From the NCBI GenBank assembly GCA_000023725.1, contig CP001673.1, forward strand, positions 1,808,342 through 1,872,341: 64,000 nt of DNA, in the 5' to 3' direction. The position numbers and the translations under genes are program-made. This DNA is from Flavobacteriaceae bacterium 3519-10 (GTDB lineage: Bacteria > Bacteroidota > Bacteroidia > Flavobacteriales > Weeksellaceae). Below are positions 53,886 through 63,708 of this stretch, piece after piece (the first letter of the stretch is position 1; the number at the start of each line of letters is the position of its first letter). The notes under the pieces were generated by a model. That model was not told where the DNA came from. It saw only the letters and a program-made list of their open reading frames with translations, and made no database searches.

Positions 53886-55058
53886 TTAATCGTTAAACTC
53901 TGATTTTACCGCGGCCATAACGCCGTCGATCTGCCCTAACGCGAGCATTCTGCCTAAAAAGGAATAACCCGGATTGTAACCTTTATCGATATCATCGGTT
54001 AAAAGCCGGCCATGATCCACACGCATCGGCAAGCTTGGATTTTCTTTTTCAAAAACGCGGACAACCTCTACGATTTTTCCGCGGCCTGAAAGATGGTCTG
54101 CTTCGATAAAATCGCCGTTGCCAAAAACATTGGTGCTGCGCAGATGCACAAACTTTGTTCGCGACGCATATTTTTTAGCTAAAGCCGGAACGTCGTTGTG
54201 TAAACCTGCACTCAGAGATCCGGTGCAGAACGTGAGGCCGTTATGCGGATTGTCTACAGCGTTCAGAAACCAGTCGATATCTTCTTCGCACGTCACAATT
54301 CTGGGTAAACCAAGAAGCGCAAACGGCGGATCGTCTGGATGTACACACATTTGGATATCGTATTGTTCGCAAACAGGCATGATGTTTTCGAGGAAATACT
54401 TCATGTTCTCCCGAAGCTGGTTTTTATCGATTCCGCGATATAATGAAAGTAAATTTTTGAATTTTTCTACGGGATTCAGATCTCCCTCTTTTATATTACC
54501 GTTGACGAAGCCCTGCGTCTTTACGATTATGGCGTCGATCAGTTCGTTGTTATCAGTTTCAGTAAGTGTGTTTTTAAGCTCCTCTACTTTCGCGAGGATC
54601 TCTTCGGCGTAGTCTTTTTCCGCTCCTTCTCTTTTGAGGATGTGAATCTCGAAATAGGCAAATTTAGCTTTGTCGAAATAAAGTGAGGAAGAACCGTCTT
54701 CCCATTGGTAATAGAGGTCGGTACGCGCCCAGTCGAGCACAGGCATAAAGTTGTAGCACACGGTTTTAACGCCTGCTTTACCCAGATTTTCAAGACTTTT
54801 AATATAATTTCCGATCAGCTGATCTCTGTCTTCGCCACCATATTTAATGGATTCGCTTACCGGCAGGCTTTCTACAACCGACCAGCGAAGACCGTAGCTT
54901 GCGATGTGGTTTTTGTAATCTTCAATTGCATCCAGCGGCCAGATTTCTCCGTTTGGGATATCGTGTAAGGCTGAGACGATACCTTCAACGCCAATCTGGC
55001 GCAGCATATCCAGCTTTATTTTGTCGTTCTTTCCGAACCATCTCCATGTCTTTTCCAT
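53886..55058 (-). CDS. uxuA: Mannonate dehydratase
   Basis: A 390-residue UxuA enzyme that dehydrates D-mannonate to 2-keto-3-deoxygluconate in glucuronate breakdown. It begins MEKTWRWFGKNDKI; VCYNFMPVLDWARTDL, CVHPDDPPFALLGLPRIV and FVHLRSTNVFGNG are strong family signatures and provide the metal-binding His/Cys/Asp set. It lies 87 bp downstream of susD, beyond a terminator, and leads into the SDR gene. Confidence 0.95.
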   Translation of the reverse strand: MEKTWRWFGKNDKIKLDMLRQIGVEGIVSALHDIPNGEIWPLDAIEDYKNHIASYGLRWSVVESLPVSESIKYGGEDRDQLIGNYIKSLENLGKAGVKTVCYNFMPVLDWARTDLYYQWEDGSSSLYFDKAKFAYFEIHILKREGAEKDYAEEILAKVEELKNTLTETDNNELIDAIIVKTQGFVNGNIKEGDLNPVEKFKNLLSLYRGIDKNQLRENMKYFLENIMPVCEQYDIQMCVHPDDPPFALLGLPRIVTCEEDIDWFLNAVDNPHNGLTFCTGSLSAGLHNDVPALAKKYASRTKFVHLRSTNVFGNGDFIEADHLSGRGKIVEVVRVFEKENPSLPMRVDHGRLLTDDIDKGYNPGYSFLGRMLALGQIDGVMAAVKSEFND

Positions 55059-55081
55059 AACTTCTGATTTTTTTGATTAAA

Positions 55082-55111
55082 AACAAAGCAGACGTAAACA
55101 TCTGCTTTGTT
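55082..55111 (-). terminator. Terminator between susD and uxuA
   Basis: Perfect 11-bp stem (55082-55092 with 55101-55111), 8-nt loop, followed on the minus strand by GTTTTTAAT. Only 23 bp separate it from uxuA, so uxuA probably depends partly on read-through. Confidence 0.88.
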
Positions 55112-55144
55112 CGTGATATGACTATGAAACTAATCAAAAAAAAA

Positions 55145-57091
55145 TTAATATCCCGGATTCTGATAAGCCGCCTTTTCTGCATCCGTCATTTCCATGAGGT
55201 CGAACTGCGACTGTGGGATCGGTCTTAAATAGTGATGTGGCTGAATGGCTCTTGTAACGGTTTGTGCAGTGTGATCACCATAATTGCTGCCTGCAATTTT
55301 GTAGGTTGTGGCATACTCGCCCCATTTCTGCGTTCGGACAAGATCATACCATCTGTACCCTTCACCATAAAACTCGCGGGATCTTTCAGCTAGGATATAG
55401 TCAATAGTGATCGTTGCGGGAGTTGCAGCTACCATTTGAGCGCTGTAATCGGCTACTTTTTCCACATTTCCGTTATTATCCCATCTCCATTTTCCTGCTC
55501 TTGCGCGAAGCACATTTACCAAATCTCTGGCGGTACGTGGGCCGGTTGCGCCTTTCACTGCAGCTTCAGCAGCTACCAAATAGAACTCTGAGAATTTCGC
55601 TGCATAGGCCGGACGCGTAAGACCTGCGTTAGGATAACCTAAACCATTAGGGTCATCTGAACGGTAAGTCCCGATTTTCCAAAGTCCGGGATAAACAATA
55701 CGGCTGATGTGGCTCGGTGCGATTACAAAATCTGCCCGTCCGGGAAGTACGCCGGCACCGATATTATTCTGGCCTGCGCCTGATGGATAAACGATATTGG
55801 CTGCCTGCGAATCGTCGTTAAGGAAAGAAAGTATCGCATCACCCTGCTTCACCGGGAGGTTATTCGCATTGTAAAGTGTTTGAGCTGTATTACCCGCTTT
55901 GTTCCAGTTGCCTCTGTACACCATCTGGAAAGTACCGTCGAAACGTGAATCGAAAGTTTTATCGTCGAATGTATTCGTTATCGCACCGATGGTTGGCGCC
56001 ATACGGGTCCATGGTCTTCCCAAATCCTGCGTTGCTGCGCGCTGCACAGAGCTTACGCCCGTCCAGGTAGTTGGCGACGAGCTGCTTCGTAAATTGGTAT
56101 AATTAAATGTTACGATCCACGCGGCGAAGTTGTCCGGTGACCAGCCAGATGCAAATCCGAAAGGATCACCTTCGTTGTAGTAAGCACTGTTCTGGGTATG
56201 ATCTGCGTACAGCATTGTTTCGCTGTTTCTGTCGTTTGCGCCTAAATTCACATCATAATAGGTAGGCTGCAATGAGTATGAGCCGGGATTGTTAATGCCC
56301 GCAAGTGCTACATCATAAGCCTGCTGGAAATACCATTGCGCTGTCTTGCCATCCGGATCTGTACGCGGTGTCTCAGGATAAGTTGGGATTCCGTTTGGAT
56401 TCTGAAGCCACCAACCATAAGTTAAATAGGCTTTTGCCAACTGAAGTCGTGCTACGTTCTTAGTAACTCCGCCGGTAACTCTTGGCGTAACAGGCAGGTT
56501 TTCTACTGCTGTAAGCAAATCCGGGAAAATGGCTTTGGTATAAACCTCGGGCACCGTGTTCCGTTTGCTGGTTGTAGAAGGTGTAACATTAAAAGTAAGC
56601 TCACCTGAACCCAAATCCAACGGAACACCTCCGTAGGTCTGAACCAAAAGGAAATAATCGAACGCTCTGAAAAATCTGGCTTCAGAAACCAAAGATTCCG
56701 CGATTCCTACTGACGAACCATTCTGAATAATTCCGTTTGCTGTATTGATGTACGGGAACACCGCGCTCCATACCATGCTTGCAGGAAATGTGGCGGTATT
56801 CAAGGTACCTGCGCCGGAGAAATCCATTTCCTTGAAGTTTCCATCTGCACTCTGTGCGTAGGTAGCTTCGTCGGTTCCATTAACGTTGGCACTCATCCAG
56901 TAGCCGTTACCGTAAAGTAAGCGCATGTGGCGGTATAATGCAGTAACACCTTGCCGGATCCCCTGCTCTGTATTAAAATCATTGGGTGTGTAGATCCCGC
57001 GTGGCTCTTCTTCAAGGACGTTATTACATCCGGCGAAGGTCATCGACGCAAGGATGACACCTACTACAAGTTTTTTATTGAAATTTTTCAT
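55145..57091 (-). CDS. SusD/RagB-like outer-membrane glycan-binding lipoprotein
   Basis: A 648-residue surface lipoprotein; the leader ends TFAGC, then NNVLEEEPRGIYTP, the usual SusD start. The TPR-like helical core has RFFRAFDYFLLVQTYGGVPL (SusD signature) and the late AERSREFYGEGYRWYDLVR. It should cap the SusC porin encoded directly upstream and bind xylan or its oligosaccharides. ATG 57091 gives the correct lipoprotein leader; ATG 57100 would add three residues and overlap the susC stop region. Confidence 0.94.
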   Translation of the reverse strand: MKNFNKKLVVGVILASMTFAGCNNVLEEEPRGIYTPNDFNTEQGIRQGVTALYRHMRLLYGNGYWMSANVNGTDEATYAQSADGNFKEMDFSGAGTLNTATFPASMVWSAVFPYINTANGIIQNGSSVGIAESLVSEARFFRAFDYFLLVQTYGGVPLDLGSGELTFNVTPSTTSKRNTVPEVYTKAIFPDLLTAVENLPVTPRVTGGVTKNVARLQLAKAYLTYGWWLQNPNGIPTYPETPRTDPDGKTAQWYFQQAYDVALAGINNPGSYSLQPTYYDVNLGANDRNSETMLYADHTQNSAYYNEGDPFGFASGWSPDNFAAWIVTFNYTNLRSSSSPTTWTGVSSVQRAATQDLGRPWTRMAPTIGAITNTFDDKTFDSRFDGTFQMVYRGNWNKAGNTAQTLYNANNLPVKQGDAILSFLNDDSQAANIVYPSGAGQNNIGAGVLPGRADFVIAPSHISRIVYPGLWKIGTYRSDDPNGLGYPNAGLTRPAYAAKFSEFYLVAAEAAVKGATGPRTARDLVNVLRARAGKWRWDNNGNVEKVADYSAQMVAATPATITIDYILAERSREFYGEGYRWYDLVRTQKWGEYATTYKIAGSNYGDHTAQTVTRAIQPHHYLRPIPQSQFDLMEMTDAEKAAYQNPGY

Positions 57092-57101
57092 GATAAGCAT
57101 T

Positions 57102-59969
57102 TTAGAATGTTAGATTAATTCCCATTAGGTAATTTCGCGTGGAAGGATTGTTGGTCCCAATAACCCTCATTCTTGCCTGGTACGCGGTAGTTACTGCCTG
57201 GTTTTCGTTACCCATTGAGTTCGGTTCCGGATCCATCCCTGACTCTTTGTGATAAGGTGAGAATAACACAAAAGGATTCTGAACCGTTACGTACAACCTC
57301 AGACCCGACATATTAAGTGCGTCGATCAGAGATTTCTCGAAGTTATAACCTAAGGATATCGTTCTGATTTTCAGATACGAACCATCAAAATAGCCCAGCG
57401 TGGAGCCATATTTAGGATTATCGTTACTTGCCACACCTCCCGGTTTTGGGTAACGTACGTTAGGATTTTCGGCTGTCCAGTAGTCTACATCCACATTTCC
57501 TCTACGTCCGTTAAGCATATTCAGATAACTTGACGAACCGTACAGCGTGCTGACTAACACACCACCGTGCTGGAATGCTCCCACAGCGCTTAAATCGAAA
57601 TTCTTATAGGTCCAGCGGGTGTTGAAACCACCAAGCCAATCGGGATCGGTATCAATAACCTGTCGATCGTCTGCACCGATCGCTCTAACCGGTGTACCGT
57701 CTGCGTTATATTCACCCGTATACAAAACTTTAATCATCCCTACGTTTCCACCAGGTTCCAGGATGTTAAGGTGCGGATCGCCTTCCTGCCATAAACCTAC
57801 ATACTGATAGTCGTACAGCGAGTTCACATTATGACCTACAAACCAGAAGTTACCTTCATCCCTAAGCTGTCCGGAATTTAACTTTACAATTTTGTTTTCG
57901 TTGGTGTAGAAGTTCACGCCTACATTCCAGCTGAAGTCTTCAGTTTTAATAATTGATCCATTTAACGATACTTCCCAACCTTTGTTTTCGGTTTCACCTA
58001 CGTTCTGGATCACCGTTTCAACACCGTTTGTAGTGGGCAGACGTTTTGCAAGCAAAAGATCTACAGTGTTGGTTTTGTAATATTCTACGGTACCTGTCAG
58101 CCTGTTATTAAAGAATCCGAAATCCAACCCGTAATTCCAGGTTTCAGAGAATTCCCAGCCCAGATTAGCGTTTGGAAGCTGTGTTACGTAATTACCGATT
58201 TCGTAAGATCCTGCGCCACCGTCTCCAAAGTTGTATGGAATGGTACCCAATCTTCCCCAGGTAGAATAAGGATCAACCGACTGATTGGAAGTTTCGCCGT
58301 ATCCCACCCGGAATTTAAGTAAATCTACATTTTTAACGTCGCTCAGGAAAGATTCGTTTGTCGCGTTCCAACCCACCGAAACGGCCGGATAGGTGTGCCA
58401 TTTTCTGCCCGGAGCCAGTACTGATGCGCCATCCGAACGCAGTGTCGCGGTAAGCATATATTTATTATCGAATTGATATAATATACGGCCCATATAAGAC
58501 AGTAAGCCTCTTTTGTAATAGTTCTGGTCCGCCGGGTTTATGGTGATTTCGCCCTGTGCATGACCTAAATTATAGAACTGGAACGCATCGATAGGAACAT
58601 CGGTTGCCCTTACAAAAGAACTGTTGAAGGTAGTCTGTTCAGCAGAATATAATGCGGTCCCGTTAATTTTGTGTTTGCCGAAAGTACGGTCGTAGGTGAG
58701 GATATTCTCCAAAACCCACTGCGTCATGTGCGTAGCCCCGATTGAGGCTGATGACACTGCCAGCGGATTGGTATTAAATACACCCATCCCTGTGTAGCCT
58801 CCACGGTTGGAGACGCGGTAGTTAAGACCTGCATTTAAGCGGTACTTTAAACCCTCAATTCCAGGAATTGCAAGTTCTGCGTATAAATTATTATAGGAAC
58901 TGAAGGCACGGTTCTGATCTACATATTTATTGCCAAGTGCTTCCAGGGTTTCTCTTGAATACAGCCAGTTCTGGTCTGCGGACGTGTTGAGTAAAGATTT
59001 AATTGAACCATCCGGCCGGTAAGGATTAGAAATCGGGGTGTACTGAAGAACAGCGCCCGCATTTAAACCTCTTCCGTTTGTTACTGAATAATTATTGTTG
59101 GTCGTAACGCCTACTCTTAGTAATTCGCCGATCTGCTGATCAATTGAAGACCTCAGCGAGAATCTTTCATAATTCTGGAGTGGAATAACGGCTTCCTGAT
59201 TAAAATACGCCAGACTTGTGCTGTAGCTTCCGGTTTCTGAACCGCCAGAGAGCCCTACATCGTGGCTGCTGATCATTCCCGGCGTATAATAAAGGTCCTG
59301 CCAATCTGTATTAAGGCCAAACTGTTCGTCACTTCCTAAACTCGGATATAGTTTTGCATCTGCTTTCAGTTTGGTGAATTTTTCGCCGTCCATCATTGGA
59401 TACTTCGAGAAAATAGTCTGTATACCGCTGTAGCCGTTATAGGTTAGCCTTGCTTTCTGGTTTTTGGTGCCGCGGTTAGTGGTAATAAGAATAACCCCGT
59501 TTGCTCCTCTGGAACCGTAGATCGCTGTTGCAGAAGCATCTTTAAGGATATCAAGACTTTTGATGTCGTTCGGATTGATGTCTTCGATGGACCCCGCAAA
59601 CGGAATCCCATCCAATACAATCAGCGGATTATTTGAAGCGGAAAGCGATCTTGTACCCCGAATCCTGATCTGCTGCTCGGCGCCGGGCTTTGTTGAAAGC
59701 CTGCCAATCTCCACACCCGGCAAGCGGCCCGAAAGCGCTTCCGTGATGTTAGAGGCAGGCACTTCTTTCAAGGCGCTGCCACTTAATGAAGATACCGAAC
59801 CCGTAACCGCCTCCTTCTTCTGCTGCCCATATCCGATTACAACGACTTCTTCAATTTTCTGTTCTTTGGCCAACGTATCCTGTTGCGCGTAAACCAAACC
59901 GGACGGTAACAAAGCCATCGCGAAAAATACCGCTGCTCTGTTCGTCCCTGCAAAACTAAATCTGTTCAT
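57102..59969 (-). CDS. SusC/RagA-like TonB-dependent transporter
   Basis: A 955-residue outer-membrane barrel with signal peptide (1 to about 28). The plug starts almost at once with IEEVVVIGYGQQKKEAVTGS, then NNPLIVLDGIPF and the DASATAIYGSRGANGVI signature. It lacks the N-terminal carboxypeptidase-like (CarboxypepD_reg) domain of many SusC proteins, which explains its shorter length. With SusD it should import xylo-oligosaccharides using TonB energy. It starts 83 bp behind xylA, after a hairpin. Confidence 0.95.
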   Translation of the reverse strand: MNRFSFAGTNRAAVFFAMALLPSGLVYAQQDTLAKEQKIEEVVVIGYGQQKKEAVTGSVSSLSGSALKEVPASNITEALSGRLPGVEIGRLSTKPGAEQQIRIRGTRSLSASNNPLIVLDGIPFAGSIEDINPNDIKSLDILKDASATAIYGSRGANGVILITTNRGTKNQKARLTYNGYSGIQTIFSKYPMMDGEKFTKLKADAKLYPSLGSDEQFGLNTDWQDLYYTPGMISSHDVGLSGGSETGSYSTSLAYFNQEAVIPLQNYERFSLRSSIDQQIGELLRVGVTTNNNYSVTNGRGLNAGAVLQYTPISNPYRPDGSIKSLLNTSADQNWLYSRETLEALGNKYVDQNRAFSSYNNLYAELAIPGIEGLKYRLNAGLNYRVSNRGGYTGMGVFNTNPLAVSSASIGATHMTQWVLENILTYDRTFGKHKINGTALYSAEQTTFNSSFVRATDVPIDAFQFYNLGHAQGEITINPADQNYYKRGLLSYMGRILYQFDNKYMLTATLRSDGASVLAPGRKWHTYPAVSVGWNATNESFLSDVKNVDLLKFRVGYGETSNQSVDPYSTWGRLGTIPYNFGDGGAGSYEIGNYVTQLPNANLGWEFSETWNYGLDFGFFNNRLTGTVEYYKTNTVDLLLAKRLPTTNGVETVIQNVGETENKGWEVSLNGSIIKTEDFSWNVGVNFYTNENKIVKLNSGQLRDEGNFWFVGHNVNSLYDYQYVGLWQEGDPHLNILEPGGNVGMIKVLYTGEYNADGTPVRAIGADDRQVIDTDPDWLGGFNTRWTYKNFDLSAVGAFQHGGVLVSTLYGSSSYLNMLNGRRGNVDVDYWTAENPNVRYPKPGGVASNDNPKYGSTLGYFDGSYLKIRTISLGYNFEKSLIDALNMSGLRLYVTVQNPFVLFSPYHKESGMDPEPNSMGNENQAVTTAYQARMRVIGTNNPSTRNYLMGINLTF

Positions 59970-59996
59970 AATTATTGTTTTTTAAAAGTATAGTAG

Positions 59997-60040
59997 AATA
60001 AAAAGCTGCTGACATTCAAATAAAAAAAAACAACAGCTTT
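59997..60040 (-). terminator. Hairpin terminator/attenuator between xylA and susC
   Basis: Ten-base arms (60031-60040 with 60002-60011) with one mismatch and a long T-rich loop, followed on the minus strand by TTTTATT. It would reduce transcription from xylA into susC. Confidence 0.6.
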
Positions 60041-60052
60041 CTACCCGCTCGT

Positions 60053-61381
60053 TTAGATATACATATTTACGATGGCTTCAAACAGCTCCTGCTTGCCGCT
60101 TTTCGGCTGAGGCTCGCCGGATTCGTGAGCAATTTTTCTTAAATCCTCGAGCGTAAGGGTGCCCTGTTCGAAGGCTTTTCCGTTTCCGCTGTCGAATGAG
60201 GCATAACGCTCCGTTCTCAGTTTGTTATAATCTGAATTTTCAAGGATGCCTGCTGCAGCGATAAGTCCGCGCGCAAAAGCGTCCATACCAGCCACGTGCG
60301 CGATAAAGAGGTCTTCGGCATCGGTAGAATTTCTGCGGATTTTGGCATCGAAATTAATTCCGCCGCTTCCCAGACCGCCATTTGGCAGAATCGCAAGCCA
60401 GGCCTGGGTAAGATCGAACGTATCAATCGGGAACTGATCGGTATCCCAGCCGTTTTGTGCATCACCACGGTTCGCGTCGATGCTTCCGAGCATTCCCGCA
60501 TCTACAGCGGCCTGAAGTTCATGTTCGAAGGTGTGGCCTGCCAGTGTTGCGTGGTTTACTTCAAGGTTGAGTTTAAAATCTTTATCCAAACCATAATATC
60601 TGAGGAAGCCGATCACCGTTTCCGCATCGTAATCGTACTGATGTTTGGTGGGCTCCATTGGTTTAGGTTCGATCAGAAAAGTTCCTTTAAAACCCTGCGA
60701 ACGTGCATAATCTCTTGACATCGTAAGGAATCTCGCGAGGTGATCTTTTTCACGCTTCATATCAGTGTTCAAAAGGCTCATGTAACCCTCTCTTCCGCCC
60801 CAGAAAACGTAATTTTCACCACCAAGCGCGATGGTTGCGTCGATAGAATTTTTAACCTGAGTAGCCGCGCACGCCACCACATCGAAATTTGGATTCGTGG
60901 ATGCTCCGTTCATATATCTCTCGTGCGAAAAGACATTGGCGGTGCCCCAAAGCAGTTTGATACCGGAAGCAGCCTGCTTTTCCTTGGCATATTCTACAAT
61001 CGTCTGAAGGTTAGCTTCGTATTCTTTCCAGTTATCGGAAGGATCTACCAAATCCACATCATGAAAACAGTAATATCCGAATCCCATTTTGGTCATAAAT
61101 TCGAAACCTGCATCCATTTTATATTTCGCACGGTCGATCACGTCAGACGCGGTTCCCCACGGATGATGAATTGTTGGTCCACCAAACGGATCGCTGCCGT
61201 CCGCGCACAGCGTGTGCCACCAGGCGGTTGCAAAACGCATCCACTCTTTCATCGGCTTGCCCATTACCACGCGGTCTGCATCATAATATCGGAAGGCGAG
61301 CGGGTTTCTGCTTTCGACACCCTCGAATTTAATTTGTTCAACTCCAGGAAAAAACTCTTTTGTTCCTTTTAAAATATTCAT
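60053..61381 (-). CDS. xylA: Xylose isomerase
   Basis: A 442-residue class II xylose isomerase converting D-xylose to D-xylulose. FHDVDLVDP (catalytic His107), the [15 protein letters not shown] metal-binding segment and [16 protein letters not shown] are all present. ATG 61381 ([11 protein letters not shown]) matches the family start; the frame extends 19 codons upstream without conserved residues. xylB lies 109 bp upstream on the same strand. Confidence 0.96.
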   Translation of the reverse strand: MNILKGTKEFFPGVEQIKFEGVESRNPLAFRYYDADRVVMGKPMKEWMRFATAWWHTLCADGSDPFGGPTIHHPWGTASDVIDRAKYKMDAGFEFMTKMGFGYYCFHDVDLVDPSDNWKEYEANLQTIVEYAKEKQAASGIKLLWGTANVFSHERYMNGASTNPNFDVVACAATQVKNSIDATIALGGENYVFWGGREGYMSLLNTDMKREKDHLARFLTMSRDYARSQGFKGTFLIEPKPMEPTKHQYDYDAETVIGFLRYYGLDKDFKLNLEVNHATLAGHTFEHELQAAVDAGMLGSIDANRGDAQNGWDTDQFPIDTFDLTQAWLAILPNGGLGSGGINFDAKIRRNSTDAEDLFIAHVAGMDAFARGLIAAAGILENSDYNKLRTERYASFDSGNGKAFEQGTLTLEDLRKIAHESGEPQPKSGKQELFEAIVNMYI

Positions 61382-61490
61382 ATTATAGTTTTTATTTAAT
61401 AAATTTTCTTTAATATTTGCATAACTCTTCCCTGTCACTGAATTTCATGCTTCAGTAATTTTGTCTGATGATATGTTTGATGATTTATTT
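61382..61490 (-). promoter_or_regulatory. xylB-xylA spacer with inverted repeat
   Basis: Contains a perfect inverted repeat ACTGAA-8 nt-TTCAGT (61437-61456) and a repeated TGATGAT on the plus strand (about 61464-61481). It has no T-tail, so an operator or mRNA-processing structure is more likely than a terminator. Confidence 0.35.
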
Positions 61491-62966
61491 TTAATTAAGA
61501 TGGCTCTTCCATCTGTGATAAGATTCTAAATACTGTTCTCGTTTTTCCATTTCCGGTTCTATCACGGCAATTTTCTCCAGCGAGGCAAAAGCTTCGCCTG
61601 AATCTGCATAAAACCCGATTCCCATTCCTGCAGCGCGTGCGGCTCCTACAGAACCGTCGGTATCATAAAGTTCAATTACCACGTTGCTCACTGTTGCAAG
61701 CGACTGGCGGAAAATAGAACTCAAAAACATATTGGCATTTCCGGCGCGGATCACCTCTATTTTCATTTTCATATTGCGCATAATATCCATTCCGTATTCG
61801 TAGGAATACACGATGCCTTCCTGCGCAGCGCGTAAAATATCTCCTTTTGAATGAATGTTGAAATTAATCCCGTGAATTGAGCAGTTGACTTCACTGTTTT
61901 CTAAAACCCTTTCCGCTCCGTTACCGAACGGTATGATGCTTAATCCTTTCGAACCTACCGGCGAAAGCGACGCCAACTCGTTCATATCACCATAAGTTGA
62001 AAGCGACGTGGCAAAATTATGCTTGAGCCACGAGTTCAGACTTCCCGTTCCGTTGATGCACAGCAGCACGCCCAAACGCGTAAGTTCCGCGGTATGATTT
62101 ACGTGCGCGAAAGTATTTACTCTAGAAAACTGATCATAATCAAGCTGATCTAAAACCCCATATACCACGCCCGAAGTTCCTGCTGTGGAGGCAATTTCGC
62201 CGGGGTTAAAAACATTCAGCGAAAGCGCGTTGTTGGGCTGGTCGCCGGCGCGGTAAGAGATCGGCGTACCTTCTTTAAGCCCCAATTCGGCGGCGGCTTC
62301 CCTTGAAACGCGCGCCTGAATACCGAATGTCGGTATAATTTCAGGGAAAAAACTTTCAGGAATGCCGTAATGATCCAAAACATCTTTTGAAATACAGTTA
62401 TTCTTAAAATCCCAGAAAATCCCTTCAGAAAGACCTTCAACGGTCATCCCGATTTCACCCGAAAGCTTCATCGCGATATAATCTCCCGGAAGCATTATCT
62501 TATCTATTTTGCTGAATAATTCAGGCTCATTTTCCTTTACCCACGCCAGTTTGGAGGCAGTGAAATTCCCGGGGGAATTAAGCAAATGTGACAGGCATTT
62601 CTCTTGACCTATGGTTTCAAAAGCTTTCTCGCCATAGGAAACCGCGCGACTGTCGCACCAGATAATTGAGGGACGAAGCACGTTCTGGTCTTTATCCACG
62701 AGGATAAGCCCGTGCATTTGCCACGTAATTCCGATCGCCTTCACATCCTCTGCATCGATACTTGAATGATGCATCACCGATTCGTGCGCAAGCTTGAGGT
62801 TCGTCCACCAATCCGCGGGGTTCTGTTCGGCCCAGCCGGGTTTGGTCGCGATGATCTTCATCTCCTTTTTGGGAGAGAAATCGGTGGCCATAATCTTTCC
62901 GCTCGAAGCTTCAATTAAACTTACTTTCACAGAAGAGCTGCCTATGTCATATCCTAGCAAATACAT
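61491..62966 (-). CDS. xylB: Xylulokinase (FGGY family)
   Basis: A 491-residue sugar kinase phosphorylating D-xylulose to xylulose 5-phosphate, which feeds the pentose phosphate pathway. DIGSSSVK (6-13) is the ATP phosphate loop; GWAEQNPADWW, ITWQMHGL and the late AGNANMFLSSIFRQSLA are family features. It follows the regulator gene by 9 bp and precedes xylA, forming a regulator-xylB-xylA unit. Confidence 0.95.
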   Translation of the reverse strand: MYLLGYDIGSSSVKVSLIEASSGKIMATDFSPKKEMKIIATKPGWAEQNPADWWTNLKLAHESVMHHSSIDAEDVKAIGITWQMHGLILVDKDQNVLRPSIIWCDSRAVSYGEKAFETIGQEKCLSHLLNSPGNFTASKLAWVKENEPELFSKIDKIMLPGDYIAMKLSGEIGMTVEGLSEGIFWDFKNNCISKDVLDHYGIPESFFPEIIPTFGIQARVSREAAAELGLKEGTPISYRAGDQPNNALSLNVFNPGEIASTAGTSGVVYGVLDQLDYDQFSRVNTFAHVNHTAELTRLGVLLCINGTGSLNSWLKHNFATSLSTYGDMNELASLSPVGSKGLSIIPFGNGAERVLENSEVNCSIHGINFNIHSKGDILRAAQEGIVYSYEYGMDIMRNMKMKIEVIRAGNANMFLSSIFRQSLATVSNVVIELYDTDGSVGAARAAGMGIGFYADSGEAFASLEKIAVIEPEMEKREQYLESYHRWKSHLN

Positions 62967-62975
62967 GTCGTCGTC

Positions 62976-63701
62976 TTATTTTATAAGTTTATTGTTGCTT
63001 TTCTTAAATACTTTCGGGTCGAATTTGTAGAAACGTGCGGCGCGGTGGGCTACATTGGTTTCAATCTCGTCCAGTGGGATGATGTAAGAAAAAGATGATA
63101 TTTTTTTGTGAAAATTCTTGATGTCGATTTTCTTCTCGCTGATCGCACTGTAAAGCTGATAAAGCTGACGGATCGTAAAACGTTTCGGCAACAGCTGGAA
63201 AATTATTGAGAAATCAGATTCTATCCATTTGCGGATTTCTACGAGCGACTCGCTGATGATCTGGTTGTGATCGAACGGCAGCAAAGGCACCTGATCAACC
63301 GGATACCAGTCGGCGGTATCGTATTTCGTTGTATTGATCTTATGATCGATCTTGCATAGCGACAGATATGCTACAGTGATAATGCGGTCGATATTATGTT
63401 TATACTCGTCGCCCATCCACTTGATGTCGTCTTTATTGCTGGCGCGGTTGGGATCTGCATAACATTTAAACTGTTTGAGCACCATTTTCTTAATTCCGGT
63501 AAGTTCGAAGAGCACGCGTTCTGCGGCATCGTCTACATCCTCATTATTTAAAATCAGGCTTCCGGGCAGTTTTTTGGGCCGCTCGATTACTTCCTCATCA
63601 ATGCGTCTCTGCACCAACAGAACATTCAGCCTGTTTTCGTGATTAAAACCGAAAACCACGCAGTCTACCGAAACATAAGTATGTATAAAATCTGGGCTCA
63701 T
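62976..63701 (-). CDS. Nudix-like transcriptional regulator of pentose use (NrtR/XylR type)
   Basis: A 241-residue protein. Residues 1 to about 150 have a Nudix fold (TYVSVDCVVFGF start), but the Nudix box GSLILNNEDVDDAAERVLFELTG lacks the REUxEE core, so hydrolysis is unlikely and sugar or phosphosugar sensing is more plausible. The C-terminal 75 residues (FTIRQLYQLYSAISEKKID) are the winged helix of the NrtR family. Related proteins regulate arabinose and xylose genes in Bacteroidota. First gene of the xyl unit; its control region holds palindromes. Confidence 0.88.
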   Translation of the reverse strand: MSPDFIHTYVSVDCVVFGFNHENRLNVLLVQRRIDEEVIERPKKLPGSLILNNEDVDDAAERVLFELTGIKKMVLKQFKCYADPNRASNKDDIKWMGDEYKHNIDRIITVAYLSLCKIDHKINTTKYDTADWYPVDQVPLLPFDHNQIISESLVEIRKWIESDFSIIFQLLPKRFTIRQLYQLYSAISEKKIDIKNFHKKISSFSYIIPLDEIETNVAHRAARFYKFDPKVFKKSNNKLIK

Positions 63702-63708
63702 GTTGTGT

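Noticed and set aside
60740-61372. A 210-codon antisense frame inside xylA
   Set aside because: xylA is fully conserved on the other strand and the antisense frame has no recognisable feature.
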